NCBI RefSeq assembly: GCF_047372505.1
Contig: NZ_JBKBEU010000001.1
Coordinates: 1,116,001 to 1,180,000, forward strand
Direction: 5' to 3'
DNA length: 64,000 bases
Source of the DNA: Phaeobacter cretensis
GTDB taxonomy: Bacteria > Pseudomonadota > Alphaproteobacteria > Rhodobacterales > Rhodobacteraceae
How positions within the stretch are numbered: the first letter of the stretch is position 1; every line of letters begins with the position of its first letter. Below, piece after piece: positions 8,580 to 16,604 of the stretch. The translations under genes and the position numbers were made by a program. The notes beneath the pieces are model-generated. The model did not search any database, was not told the origin of the DNA, and saw nothing but the letters and a program-made list of their open reading frames with translations.

Positions 8580-8625
8580 GCTCGGGCGGTGGAACACTCG
8601 CCTGAGCAAAACCAATTTTGCTTTT
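8580..8625 (+). terminator. Two adjoining hairpins between dehydrogenase and SnoaL genes
   Basis: A 10-bp stem (8580-8589 with 8598-8607, including two G-T pairs) abuts a second hairpin, AGCAAAA-CCAA-TTTTGCT (8605-8622), followed by TTT. The second has the form of a weak intrinsic terminator. The hairpins share three bases, so they compete. They sit 17 bases ahead of the next start codon, which suggests partial termination or attenuation within the operon. Confidence 0.5.
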
Positions 8626-8641
8626 CCGATCAGGATCAATA

Positions 8642-9694
8642 ATGGATCGCCCAAGCGCACATAAGGCCCTGATGGCTCCTTTGTTTTCAGCCATGCGCGA
8701 TTTCGCGGCTGACCCGGTGCGCAGTGCAATGGCGTCAGTTTTCTCATCCGATGCCGAAATCCGTTTGTGTCACCCGCTTGGAACTATGGTCGGTGCCGAC
8801 GCGTTCTACGATGAGGCCTATGCGCCACTACTGGAAGCGATGCCTGATCTGGAGCGTCGGGACTGGATCGTGATGGCTGGCGAAACCTCTCAGGGCGATC
8901 AATGGTTGGGGTCTGGCGGGCAGTATATTGGTACCTTCACAGCCCCTTGGATGGATATTCCCCCAACCGGCCATTTTGCACATATGCGGTATCATGAGTT
9001 TTATCGCATCTCCGAAGGCAAGATTGTCGAGATGCAGGCGATCTGGGACATCCCGGAACTGATGATGCAAGCCGGGGCTTGGCCAATGTCCCCGTCGCTC
9101 GGGCGTGAGATGCTCGTGCCAGGTCCACTCACGCAGGACGGATTTGTTCGGGGCCCGTGGGATCGGAAGCACGCAGCCGCGTCCTGCAATCACATTGTGG
9201 ATATGCTGGCCCATCTCGTTCGCCATCCGGCTCAAGGCGGTCCCGAGGTAATGGAAATGAATAAGTTCTGGCACCCTCGATTTAATTGGTATGGCCCAGC
9301 GGGCATTGGTACCGCACGCGGCATCTCGGGGTTTCGGGACTGGCATCAGATCCCGTTTCTGAATGCTATGCCCAACCGCGGCGCTAAGGATGATGCCCTT
9401 AATTTTCATTTCTTTGGGGATGGAGACTATGCGGCAGTCACAGGTTGGCCAAATATGCGCCAGAGCATTTCAGACGACGGTTGGTTGGGCCTTCCTCCTA
9501 CTGGTCAGATGATTGATCTGCGAAGTCTCGATTTCTGGCGAATGGAAAACGGCTTGATCCGCGAAAACTGGGTCTTGGTAGATCTTCTCGATGTCTATGC
9601 GCAGCTGGGCGTTGACGTGATGGCCCGTCTGCGCGAGTTCAACAAAGCCCGCAATCTGGGTCCTATTGCACCAACAAACGGAGACCGCCCGTGA
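8642..9694 (+). CDS. Tandem SnoaL/NTF2-like protein (paralogue 3)
   Basis: This 350-residue protein has two SnoaL-like domains, about residues 20-165 and 185-330. The end-of-domain signatures DIPPTGHFAHMRYHEFYRI and LPPTGQMIDLRSLDFWRM (PPTG, then the R..DFWR strand) match paralogue 1. The ATG at 8642 is preferred because AGGA lies 6 bases before it; a longer in-frame start at 8618 lacks this. The stop overlaps the next gene's GTG start (GTGA), which couples it to the SDR. Duplication of a single-domain ancestor within this locus is the simplest origin. Confidence 0.8.
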   Translation: MDRPSAHKALMAPLFSAMRDFAADPVRSAMASVFSSDAEIRLCHPLGTMVGADAFYDEAYAPLLEAMPDLERRDWIVMAGETSQGDQWLGSGGQYIGTFTAPWMDIPPTGHFAHMRYHEFYRISEGKIVEMQAIWDIPELMMQAGAWPMSPSLGREMLVPGPLTQDGFVRGPWDRKHAAASCNHIVDMLAHLVRHPAQGGPEVMEMNKFWHPRFNWYGPAGIGTARGISGFRDWHQIPFLNAMPNRGAKDDALNFHFFGDGDYAAVTGWPNMRQSISDDGWLGLPPTGQMIDLRSLDFWRMENGLIRENWVLVDLLDVYAQLGVDVMARLREFNKARNLGPIAPTNGDRP

Positions 9695-10467
9695 GCCTGC
9701 CTCGAACCCCCTCTTTCCGTCTTGATGGCAAACGCGCATTGGTAACCGGAGCGAGTTCCGGGATAGGGCGCGCCTGTGCTGTCGCCCTTGCTGAGGCCGG
9801 GGCACATGTCACCATCGCAGCCCGACGTACAAAACCACTTGAAACGCTCGTGGCTGAAATGCGCGCCGTGGATATGCAGGCAGAGGCACTGGTTCTAGAT
9901 GTTGCGGATATCAACGCGACCCAAACTGCGATTGCAGAGACCAGCGCGCGGAACGGTGCATTCGATATTCTTGTGAACTCCGCCGGGTTGGCCCGCCATA
10001 GCCCCGCTACGGACACGGCCGAAGATGATTTCGACGCGGTTGTCGATCTCAATCTCAAGGGCGCTTACTTCCTGACACGGGCAGTAGCCCAAGATCTGAT
10101 GACCGCCGGAAAACCCGGCTCGCTGATCACCATTAGCAGCCAGATGGCTAAAGTCGGCGGCCTGGATAGAGCGGTCTATTCCGCGACAAAACATGCCGTT
10201 GAAGGCTTTACAAAATCCATGGCCATTGAATGGGGCAAGGCCGGTATTCGGGTGAATACGATCTGCCCCACCTTCATTGTAACGCCATTGACGCAATCCA
10301 CTTTTGATCGTCCAGAACGTCGGACATGGATTGAAAGCAAGATACAGCTGGGTCGCATCGGCGAGGTCGAAGATATCATGGGCGGCGTCGTCTATCTCGC
10401 CTCTGATGCCTCTGCGCTGATCACCGGCACCGCGTTGATGATCGACGGCGGGTGGACATCAGAATGA
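9691..10467 (+). CDS. SDR family NAD(P)-dependent oxidoreductase
   Basis: This 258-residue classical short-chain dehydrogenase shows the nucleotide motif TGASSGIG near residue 17, NSAG near 94, the catalytic Ser in ISSQMA and the YSATKHA motif (Tyr and Lys, about residues 163-167). It probably oxidises a secondary alcohol or reduces a ketone of the locus substrate. It starts with GTG overlapping the preceding stop and ends inside the LacI start codon (ATGA), so it sits in a tightly coupled block. Confidence 0.92.
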   Translation: MSLPRTPSFRLDGKRALVTGASSGIGRACAVALAEAGAHVTIAARRTKPLETLVAEMRAVDMQAEALVLDVADINATQTAIAETSARNGAFDILVNSAGLARHSPATDTAEDDFDAVVDLNLKGAYFLTRAVAQDLMTAGKPGSLITISSQMAKVGGLDRAVYSATKHAVEGFTKSMAIEWGKAGIRVNTICPTFIVTPLTQSTFDRPERRTWIESKIQLGRIGEVEDIMGGVVYLASDASALITGTALMIDGGWTSE

Positions 10468-11492
10468 CCGTTGCAAAAGTCACCTCGGCTGATGTTGCAC
10501 GGCTGGCGGGCGTGTCACAATCCGCCGTCAGCCGAGTCTTCACCCCCGGCGCATCTGCATCAAAAAAGACCGTGGATAAGGTGCGAGCTGCTGCTGAGAC
10601 CCTTGGCTATCGGCCAAACTCGCTGGCTCGCGCCATGGTTTCCGGGCGCTCCCGCATCATTGGATTGGTCGTTGCCTATCTGGAAAACCATTTCTACCCG
10701 GAAGCCCTGGAAAAACTCTCCAACGCATTGCAAGAACAGGGCTATCATGTGTTGATGTTCATGGCCCCGAACACCGCCACCAGCATCGACAGCGTGATCG
10801 AGGAAATTCTTGATTATCAAGTTGATGGCATTATCGCGGCCTCAGTCGCGATGTCGTCAGAACTGTCGGATCGCTGCCGCGCCGCAGGTGTGCCCATGGT
10901 GCTGTTCAACCGGTCTCAGGATGACCCTTGCATGTCAGCGGTTACCTCGGACAATCATGCAGGCGGACGTAAGGTCGCGGATTTCCTTCTGGCAGCCGGC
11001 CATCGAAAGATCGGCTATATCGCCGGTTGGGAAGGCGCTTCGACCCAACGTGATCGCGAAGCTGGCTTCTGCGAACGTCTGGCTGAGGATGGCCTAACAC
11101 TGCACGCACGTGGGGTCGGCAATTTTCAGATGGAAACTGCGTCCGAAGCAACTCGCCAGATGTTTGCCAACGACCAGCCAGATGCTGTGTTTGTTGGCAA
11201 TGATCACATGGCATTTGCGGTCATGGATGTCCTTCGGTCCGAACTTGGATTGGAGGTGCCGGGTGATGTCTCTGTTGTAGGCTACGATGACGTGCCCACC
11301 GCTGCTTGGCCTGCTTATGACATGACCACCGTTCGCCAGCCCGCCAATCGCATGGTCTTAGAGACGGTGGATATTCTGCTTGATGAAATCAGCGGTGCCC
11401 CACAGGGGCCGCGCCGCATCGCGATTGATGGCCCATTGATAGTTCGCGGCTCGGCCCGCATTCCTGAAGGATGGAAAAATGAAGGGTTTTGA
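10464..11492 (+). CDS. LacI-family transcriptional regulator
   Basis: This 342-residue regulator has a LacI helix-turn-helix at residues 6-60 (TSADVARLAGVSQSAVSRVF, then the hinge helix NSLARAM) and a periplasmic-binding-protein-like effector domain after it. The start at 10464 overlaps the SDR stop as ATGA. A longer reading from 10452 adds four residues. The likely targets are the two palindromes at 2123-2140 and 2178-2195, which have the size and central CG expected. The inducer would be the imported compound or a metabolite of it. Location inside the operon implies autoregulation. Confidence 0.9.
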   Translation: MTVAKVTSADVARLAGVSQSAVSRVFTPGASASKKTVDKVRAAAETLGYRPNSLARAMVSGRSRIIGLVVAYLENHFYPEALEKLSNALQEQGYHVLMFMAPNTATSIDSVIEEILDYQVDGIIAASVAMSSELSDRCRAAGVPMVLFNRSQDDPCMSAVTSDNHAGGRKVADFLLAAGHRKIGYIAGWEGASTQRDREAGFCERLAEDGLTLHARGVGNFQMETASEATRQMFANDQPDAVFVGNDHMAFAVMDVLRSELGLEVPGDVSVVGYDDVPTAAWPAYDMTTVRQPANRMVLETVDILLDEISGAPQGPRRIAIDGPLIVRGSARIPEGWKNEGF

Positions 11493-12468
11493 TCCCAAAT
11501 TCAAAGACTTCCCCGATTACATCATCGGCATCACAAAAGAGATCTGGGAAGATCGAGGCATTGCTACCCTGCGCAACTACTACGCGCCAGACATTGTCGT
11601 GAGAATGCCTGGTTCGGTCTCAGTCGGCAATCAAGGTGTGATCGGCGCTACGATGGCTACTCTGGCTGAGTTTCCGGACCGCACCCTTTTGGGCGAAGAC
11701 GTGATCTGGTCCGGGACCCCCGAACGGGGAATGTTATCAAGCCATCGGATCATGTCCACTGCCACGCATCTGGGCGACGGGGCATTTGGCAAGGCGACCG
11801 GGAGCAAACTGACCTACCGGATTTTGGCCGACTGTCACGCCAAGAACAATGCCATCGACGACGAATGGCTGATCCGGGACAATGGGGCTGTCGTTAAGCA
11901 AATGGGTTGGGAACCAAAAGAGTTCACCCGCGATCTGATCGCCCGCGAAGGCGGACCAGAGCATGCGGTCAAACCCTTGACGCCCGCCACAGACCTCGTC
12001 GGCCCCTATCAGGGTACAGGCAACGATAGCGAATGGGGGCAGCGCCATACCGATGTCCTTACGCGCATGATGAACGCGGATATGAGCGCTATTGAAGCGA
12101 TCTATGACCGAGCGGTTCATACAGAATACCCCGGTGGAACAACCGGCCACAGTTGGGCACCGGTCGATCGGTTCTGGATGTCCCTGCGCGCAGCCCTGCC
12201 CTCGGCTGAATTCAAGGTCCACCACCAGATTGGGCGGGCTGATGCCAACATGCCGCCGCGCTCTGCCGTCCGCTGGAGCATGCATGGCAAACATGACGGA
12301 TGGGGGGCATTGGGCGCACCAACCGGTGCAGATATCTATGTTCTGGGCATCAGCCACGCGGAATGGGGCGAGTTAACTGGCGGCAATATAAAACTCCGCC
12401 GCGAATGGACGCTCTTTGATGAAACTGCCGTCTGGAAGCAGATACTGCTGCAGACTGGCGATCTGTAA
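11479..12468 (+). CDS. Divergent double SnoaL-like protein (paralogue 4)
   Basis: This 329-residue protein is the most divergent SnoaL-like member of the locus, with two NTF2-like halves (about residues 8-150 and 185-325). Short recognisable pieces are YYAPDIVVRMPGS, a typical first strand of the fold, and IKLRREWTLFDETAVWKQIL at the end. It overlaps the LacI gene by 14 bases; GAAGGA precedes the ATG. Its distinct sequence suggests a different step from that of paralogues 1 and 3. It could equally be a non-catalytic binding protein. Confidence 0.7.
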   Translation: MKGFDPKFKDFPDYIIGITKEIWEDRGIATLRNYYAPDIVVRMPGSVSVGNQGVIGATMATLAEFPDRTLLGEDVIWSGTPERGMLSSHRIMSTATHLGDGAFGKATGSKLTYRILADCHAKNNAIDDEWLIRDNGAVVKQMGWEPKEFTRDLIAREGGPEHAVKPLTPATDLVGPYQGTGNDSEWGQRHTDVLTRMMNADMSAIEAIYDRAVHTEYPGGTTGHSWAPVDRFWMSLRAALPSAEFKVHHQIGRADANMPPRSAVRWSMHGKHDGWGALGAPTGADIYVLGISHAEWGELTGGNIKLRREWTLFDETAVWKQILLQTGDL

Positions 12469-12576
12469 GTGATGCCACAGACATCATCTCTCAATGCCAG
12501 CAAGGCTGCGCGGCGCTATCATGCGCACCGCGCGTCCTTGCGAGCTCGACGGTTAAACAACCGGCCTCCCGGAACA

Positions 12577-12600
12577 TGGGTTTGAACTCTCTCAAACCCA
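12577..12600 (+). promoter_or_regulatory. Perfect inverted repeat in the leader of the cupin gene
   Basis: TGGGTTTGA and TCAAACCCA form a perfect 9-bp inverted repeat around ACTCTC, ending 23 bases before the cupin start codon and just upstream of its GGAG ribosome binding site. As RNA it would fold into a stable hairpin; as DNA it could be an operator. It lacks a T run and so is not a standard terminator. It does not resemble the LacI sites of this locus. Confidence 0.5.
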
Positions 12601-12623
12601 ACATGCACACCGGAGAAAACACC

Positions 12624-13586
12624 ATGAGTACCATCCAAGATCGCATCGTCCGCTACGGTGAACTACGCCCCTGCAAAACCGCCTTCATTGACGCCCATAC
12701 GCCGGGGTCAAACCAGAAAGAGAACTTTACCATCATTGGTGGTGGCGTCTCTGAGAGCCCGGATCAGCACGTGCATATCACAGATCAAATCGGGTTTAAC
12801 ATCGGCGCAGCAGGCCAGCCCCCGAAGTGCCGCAACTCTCTTCATAGCCACACTACCGCCGAAGTGTTTTTTGTCCTCAAGGGGCGTTGGCGGTTCTTCT
12901 GGGGTCGGAACGGCGATGCAGGCGAATTTATTGCCGACGAAGGGGATATCTTCAATATTCCAACCGGGATTTTCCGCGGGTTCGAGAATATTGGCACGGA
13001 CTACGGGATGATCATGGCTGTCTTGGGGGGCGACGATGCCGGGGGCGGCGTGACGTGGGCCCCGCAGGTGATTGAAGACGCCCGTGATCATGGGCTGGTT
13101 CTGGGCAATAACGGCGTGCTCTATGATACCAAAAAAGGCGTTGCGCTGCCCGAAGACGTCAAACCAATGCCGGTACTCACCGAGGAGGAGCTGTCGCACT
13201 ATCCCGAAGTGCCAGTTGAAGCCGTCGTGCCTGCCTATGTTGCCCGCTACTGGGATCTGATGGCGCTGGCACGTGACAAACCAGCCAAGGTGATAGGGGC
13301 CACGGCGCTGCTAAAAGACAAACCCGGGTTCTGTGTGGATTTCCTGACCCGTGGTTCCTTGCCCGGCGAGATGCACAGCCATGACCAACACAGTGTCCTG
13401 TTGCCAGTGCGCGGCCACTGGCGGCTAAAATGGGCCGGTGGCGAAACCACGCTCAACCCCGGCGACACGGCCCTTATCAAGGCGGGTGAAGTACACAGTC
13501 TGGAACCGTCCATGACAGGCGAAGCCAGCCTCTATCGGGTAACAGCCACCGATGATCCAGCCGGTGCCACCTGGACTGGTCAGTAA
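12624..13586 (+). CDS. Double-cupin protein
   Basis: This 320-residue bicupin has domain 1 at about residues 60-150 with HSHTTAE (metal ligands His, His, Glu) and PTGIFRGF, where the usual last His is Arg. Domain 2 at about residues 225-310 has MHSHDQHS and KAGEVHSLEP, retaining the last His. The layout resembles gentisate dioxygenase-like and sugar-isomerase-like bicupins. The start at 12624 follows GGAG; an upstream in-frame ATG at 12576 would absorb the hairpin into the coding region. It may isomerise or oxygenate an intermediate of the pathway; the substrate is unknown. Confidence 0.82.
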   Translation: MSTIQDRIVRYGELRPCKTAFIDAHTPGSNQKENFTIIGGGVSESPDQHVHITDQIGFNIGAAGQPPKCRNSLHSHTTAEVFFVLKGRWRFFWGRNGDAGEFIADEGDIFNIPTGIFRGFENIGTDYGMIMAVLGGDDAGGGVTWAPQVIEDARDHGLVLGNNGVLYDTKKGVALPEDVKPMPVLTEEELSHYPEVPVEAVVPAYVARYWDLMALARDKPAKVIGATALLKDKPGFCVDFLTRGSLPGEMHSHDQHSVLLPVRGHWRLKWAGGETTLNPGDTALIKAGEVHSLEPSMTGEASLYRVTATDDPAGATWTGQ

Positions 13587-13672
13587 TACACCGGCCCGGC
13601 GCGGTAGCAACGACTGCGCCGGGCAATTAGACTGAACCGCCCGCCCCAGATGTAATTTGAGGGAGTTACCAT

Positions 13673-14800
13673 ATGACAAAGACAACCCATGTAGGTTCAC
13701 TTCCTCGCTCGCAGGATGTCGTTGACTTTATCTTTGCCCGCGAGCGCGAGCACGCTTTTGAACAGGCAGAATTTGATGCCTGCATGCGTAACGCCGTAAG
13801 TGAGACCGTTAGAAAACAAGTCGCCGCAGGGATTGATATTGTCGGTGATGGCGAGACCTCGAAGATCTCGTATGCGACCTATGTCAAAGACCGCTATACA
13901 GGGTTTTCCGGCGACAGCCCGCGCAACGCACCAGCCGATCTCAAGATGTTTCCCGGCTTTTTGAAGCGGATTGCCGACGATGGTGGTACACCGCAATACG
14001 CCCGCCCTATGTGCACCGGCGAAGTCCGCTCCAAAGGACAAGGTGAGTTGGAGAAGGATATCGCCAATCTAAAGGCCGCAATGGCGCAACACGGTGCCGA
14101 GTGTGGATTTATGAATGCAGCATCGCCGGGTGTGATTTCATTGTTTCTGCAGAATGATTTCTACCCAACGCGCGAGGCCTATCTGGCCGCGCTCGCCGAC
14201 GCCATGAAGAACGAATATGAAACGATCATAGGAGCGGGACTGGACCTGCAACTGGATTGCCCGGATCTCGCGCTTTCACGGCATATGTTGTTCAACGACC
14301 TAAGCGATGATGACTTCGTCAAAATCGCCCAGATGCACGTCGAAGCGCTGAACCACGCGTTGTCCGATGTTCCAACTGACAGGGTGCGCGTGCATATCTG
14401 CTGGGGCAACTACGAAGGCCCGCATTGCTGCGATATCTCCATGGACAAAGTCTTTGCCCCGCTGATGGCGACCAAAGCGCGCTATGTGCTGTTTGAGACT
14501 TCCAATCCCCGCCACGCCCACGAATGGACGGTATTCCAGGACCGCAAGGCCCAGATCCCGGAGGATAAGGTCCTGGTGCCTGGCGTTGTGGATACGACGA
14601 CCAATTTTGTAGAACACCCGGAAGTCGTCGCCCAGCGTATCGAACGATTTACCAACATTCTGGGCCAAGATCGCGTCATTGCCGGATCGGACTGCGGCTT
14701 TGGAACATTCGCAGGGTTTGGCGCCGTGGACCCGGACATCGCCTATGCCAAACTCGCAGCATTGTCCGAAGGCGCCAATCTGGCGACAAAACGCGCGTGA
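13673..14800 (+). CDS. MetE C-terminal-type zinc methyltransferase or alkyltransferase
   Basis: This 375-residue protein matches only the C-terminal catalytic half of cobalamin-independent methionine synthase. The complete thiol-activating zinc site is visible: His and Cys in VHICWGN (about residues 242-244), Glu in LFETSNP (about 274) and Cys in AGSDCGFG (about 343). The family also contains epoxyalkane:coenzyme M transferase and other alkyl transferases. In a catabolic operon it may move a methyl or alkyl group from the substrate to a thiol, rather than make methionine. It has GGGAG before the ATG, and its stop overlaps the next gene. Confidence 0.85.
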   Translation: MTKTTHVGSLPRSQDVVDFIFAREREHAFEQAEFDACMRNAVSETVRKQVAAGIDIVGDGETSKISYATYVKDRYTGFSGDSPRNAPADLKMFPGFLKRIADDGGTPQYARPMCTGEVRSKGQGELEKDIANLKAAMAQHGAECGFMNAASPGVISLFLQNDFYPTREAYLAALADAMKNEYETIIGAGLDLQLDCPDLALSRHMLFNDLSDDDFVKIAQMHVEALNHALSDVPTDRVRVHICWGNYEGPHCCDISMDKVFAPLMATKARYVLFETSNPRHAHEWTVFQDRKAQIPEDKVLVPGVVDTTTNFVEHPEVVAQRIERFTNILGQDRVIAGSDCGFGTFAGFGAVDPDIAYAKLAALSEGANLATKRA

Positions 14801-15492
14801 TACCTCTCATCCTCCTCCCCGGCATGATGTGCGACGCGCGATTGTTCCAGCCACAGATCGCCGCGTTGTCGGGCCGTTTCCCACTTATGACCGCCCCAAT
14901 AGGGCAAGCCGACAGCATGGAAACCCTGGCGCAAGAGATACTCGCCATTGCACCATCCCGGTTTGCTTTGGCAGGCCTCTCCATGGGCGGCATCCTCGCG
15001 ATGGAACTGATCCGACAGGCCCCCGAGCGTGTTTTAGGCGCAGCGCTGATGGATACCAACCCGCTGGTGGAAACACCTGAGGGTCAGGCGCGTCGGGCAC
15101 CCCAGATCGAAGCAGCCCGCAATGGCAGGTTAAAGCAGGTTATGCGCGATGAGATGAAGCCCAACTATCTGACCGACAGCCCGAACCGCATCGCGATTCT
15201 GGACCTTTGTATGGAGATGGCTCTGGATCTCGGTCCGGAGGTCTTTGTAAACCAATCCAAGGCCCTGCGGGACCGCTTAGATCAATGCAATACGCTACAA
15301 CAATTCGAGCGCCCAACATTGATATTGTGCGGACGCCAGGATGTGCTTTGCCCACCGCACCGTCATGAGCTGATGCATGAGCTACTGCCACAAAGCCATC
15401 TGGAAATATTAGACAACGCCGGCCACCTGCCGACGCTGGAAACCCCTGATCAAACCACAGAGGCCCTCTGCCGTTGGCTGGAGAGCCTATGA
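14797..15492 (+). CDS. Alpha/beta hydrolase
   Basis: This 231-residue cytoplasmic hydrolase shows the nucleophile elbow GLSMGG (Ser near residue 66), the acid region DVLCPPHRH and the catalytic His in NAGHLPTLE (about residue 209). It starts with GTG overlapping the TGA of the methyltransferase gene and ends on the ATG of the RraA-like gene, so it lies in the same tightly coupled operon. It may cleave an ester or lactone in the pathway; its role may overlap with that of the leftward amidohydrolase. Confidence 0.85.
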   Translation: MIPLILLPGMMCDARLFQPQIAALSGRFPLMTAPIGQADSMETLAQEILAIAPSRFALAGLSMGGILAMELIRQAPERVLGAALMDTNPLVETPEGQARRAPQIEAARNGRLKQVMRDEMKPNYLTDSPNRIAILDLCMEMALDLGPEVFVNQSKALRDRLDQCNTLQQFERPTLILCGRQDVLCPPHRHELMHELLPQSHLEILDNAGHLPTLETPDQTTEALCRWLESL

Positions 15493-16184
15493 CACCCACA
15501 CTTCTGGACCTATTACGCAAGATTGATACCCCAACTGTTTGCAATGCCATCGAAGTCGCCGAAGGCAAACGTGGGTTCAACGCCTTTACACGTAGCACCA
15601 TGCTGGCCTCCGTACCCGATGCATCCGCAATGGTAGAGTTTGCCAGAACCGCCAAGATCTCGGCGTTGGCACCGCCGACCGACGAACCGGAGGTCATCAC
15701 AGCACGCCGGATGACGTATTGTCGCCATATGGCCGATGGCCCCCGTCCTGCCATGACAGTGGTCGAGGACGTCGATTACCCGAATTGTTTTGGTGCGTAC
15801 TGGGGCGACATCAACACCACAGTGCACTAAGGATTTGGCATCAGCGGCGCATTCACCAACGGTGTTATGCGCGATCTGGGCGATTTGCCGGATGGTTTTC
15901 CTGTGGTGGCCGGTTCCATCGCCCCCTCCCACGGATTTGTACACGTCAATGAAATCACCACCCCGGTCACTCTTTTTGGTCTCCAGATCAAGGATGGCGA
16001 TTTGGTCCACGCCGACCGGCACGGTGCCTTGGTAATCCCGCCAGCGGTGCTGCCAAATCTGGAACACGCCATCCAAAAGCTGTTGGCAACGGAGAAGCTG
16101 GTGCTGAGTCCCGCTAGCAAAGAGGGGTTTGATTTCGAGGCCTTCGAAACGGCCAGGAGCGCCTTTGAAGCTGCACGTACCTGA
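15489..16184 (+). pseudogene. RraA-like aldolase/decarboxylase gene with an in-frame stop
   Basis: Two open segments in the same frame (15489-15830 and from 15831 on) together encode a full-length RraA-like protein of about 230 residues. They are separated by one TAA at 15828-15830. The first part ends with GAYWGDINTTVH and the second continues GFGISGAFTNGVMRDL, which carries the family's GA..N..RD substrate motif, so homology crosses the stop without a shift. Relatives often have Lys at that position, which needs only AAA to TAA. The family includes 4-hydroxy-4-methyl-2-oxoglutarate aldolase and oxaloacetate decarboxylase. The gene may be inactivated, the stop may be read through, or it may be a sequencing error. 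Confidence 0.8.
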
Positions 16185-16604
16185 ACCACAATCAGATCCG
16201 CTTGCCGCGACGTGCGGCAGGCATACACAAACCAGTCAGTGCCCTCTCGCGTAGCCGGTGGCAGGCTTAGCTGTCTCGACATTTGAGAAAACACCACCGT
16301 CAGACTATTAAAACCCTCTGTTTATAAAGCGGTTTCTAAAGCGGTGGGTAGCAAGTGCTCTCGCATTCATAGACAGGTCTGGCGGCGGGCAGGCTTGGCC
16401 TTCCCTTTTGATCGGCCAGAGCCTCTGCACCTCACCGTATAAAACAAACTGAAGCGGTGGGTCGCGCAACCGTGTAGGGACAGCGGTCAGATGACTGGGA
16501 ACGGGCTTGATTTTCGATACTGTTAGCGATAACGATGCGACAATTGTCAGGCCCCGGGCATACCCGAAAAGGGCTGTACCACATCATCAGCCGGAGTTTC
16601 CTCT
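16185..16604. other. Noncoding stretch between RraA-like and gap genes
   Basis: No supported coding frame is present in these 420 bases. A short inverted repeat, TGCCGC with GCGGCA near 16204-16220, follows the RraA-like gene but has no T run. The 11-mer AAGCGGTGGGT occurs at 16339-16349 and 16452-16462, possibly by chance. The gap promoter region with a palindromic regulator site is at its right end. Confidence 0.6.
16521..16534. promoter_or_regulatory. Putative CceR-like operator upstream of gap
   Basis: TGTTAGCGATAACG is a near-perfect palindrome of the GTTA-N4-TAAC type, centred about 78 bases before the GAPDH start. It resembles the LacI-family sites reported for CceR-type regulators of central carbon metabolism in alphaproteobacteria. 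The regulator itself is not in this window, and the match is by eye. Confidence 0.45.

Noticed and set aside
16339..16462. Direct repeat AAGCGGTGGGT at 16339 and 16452
   Set aside because: An 11-bp repeat with no further copies or context is compatible with chance.
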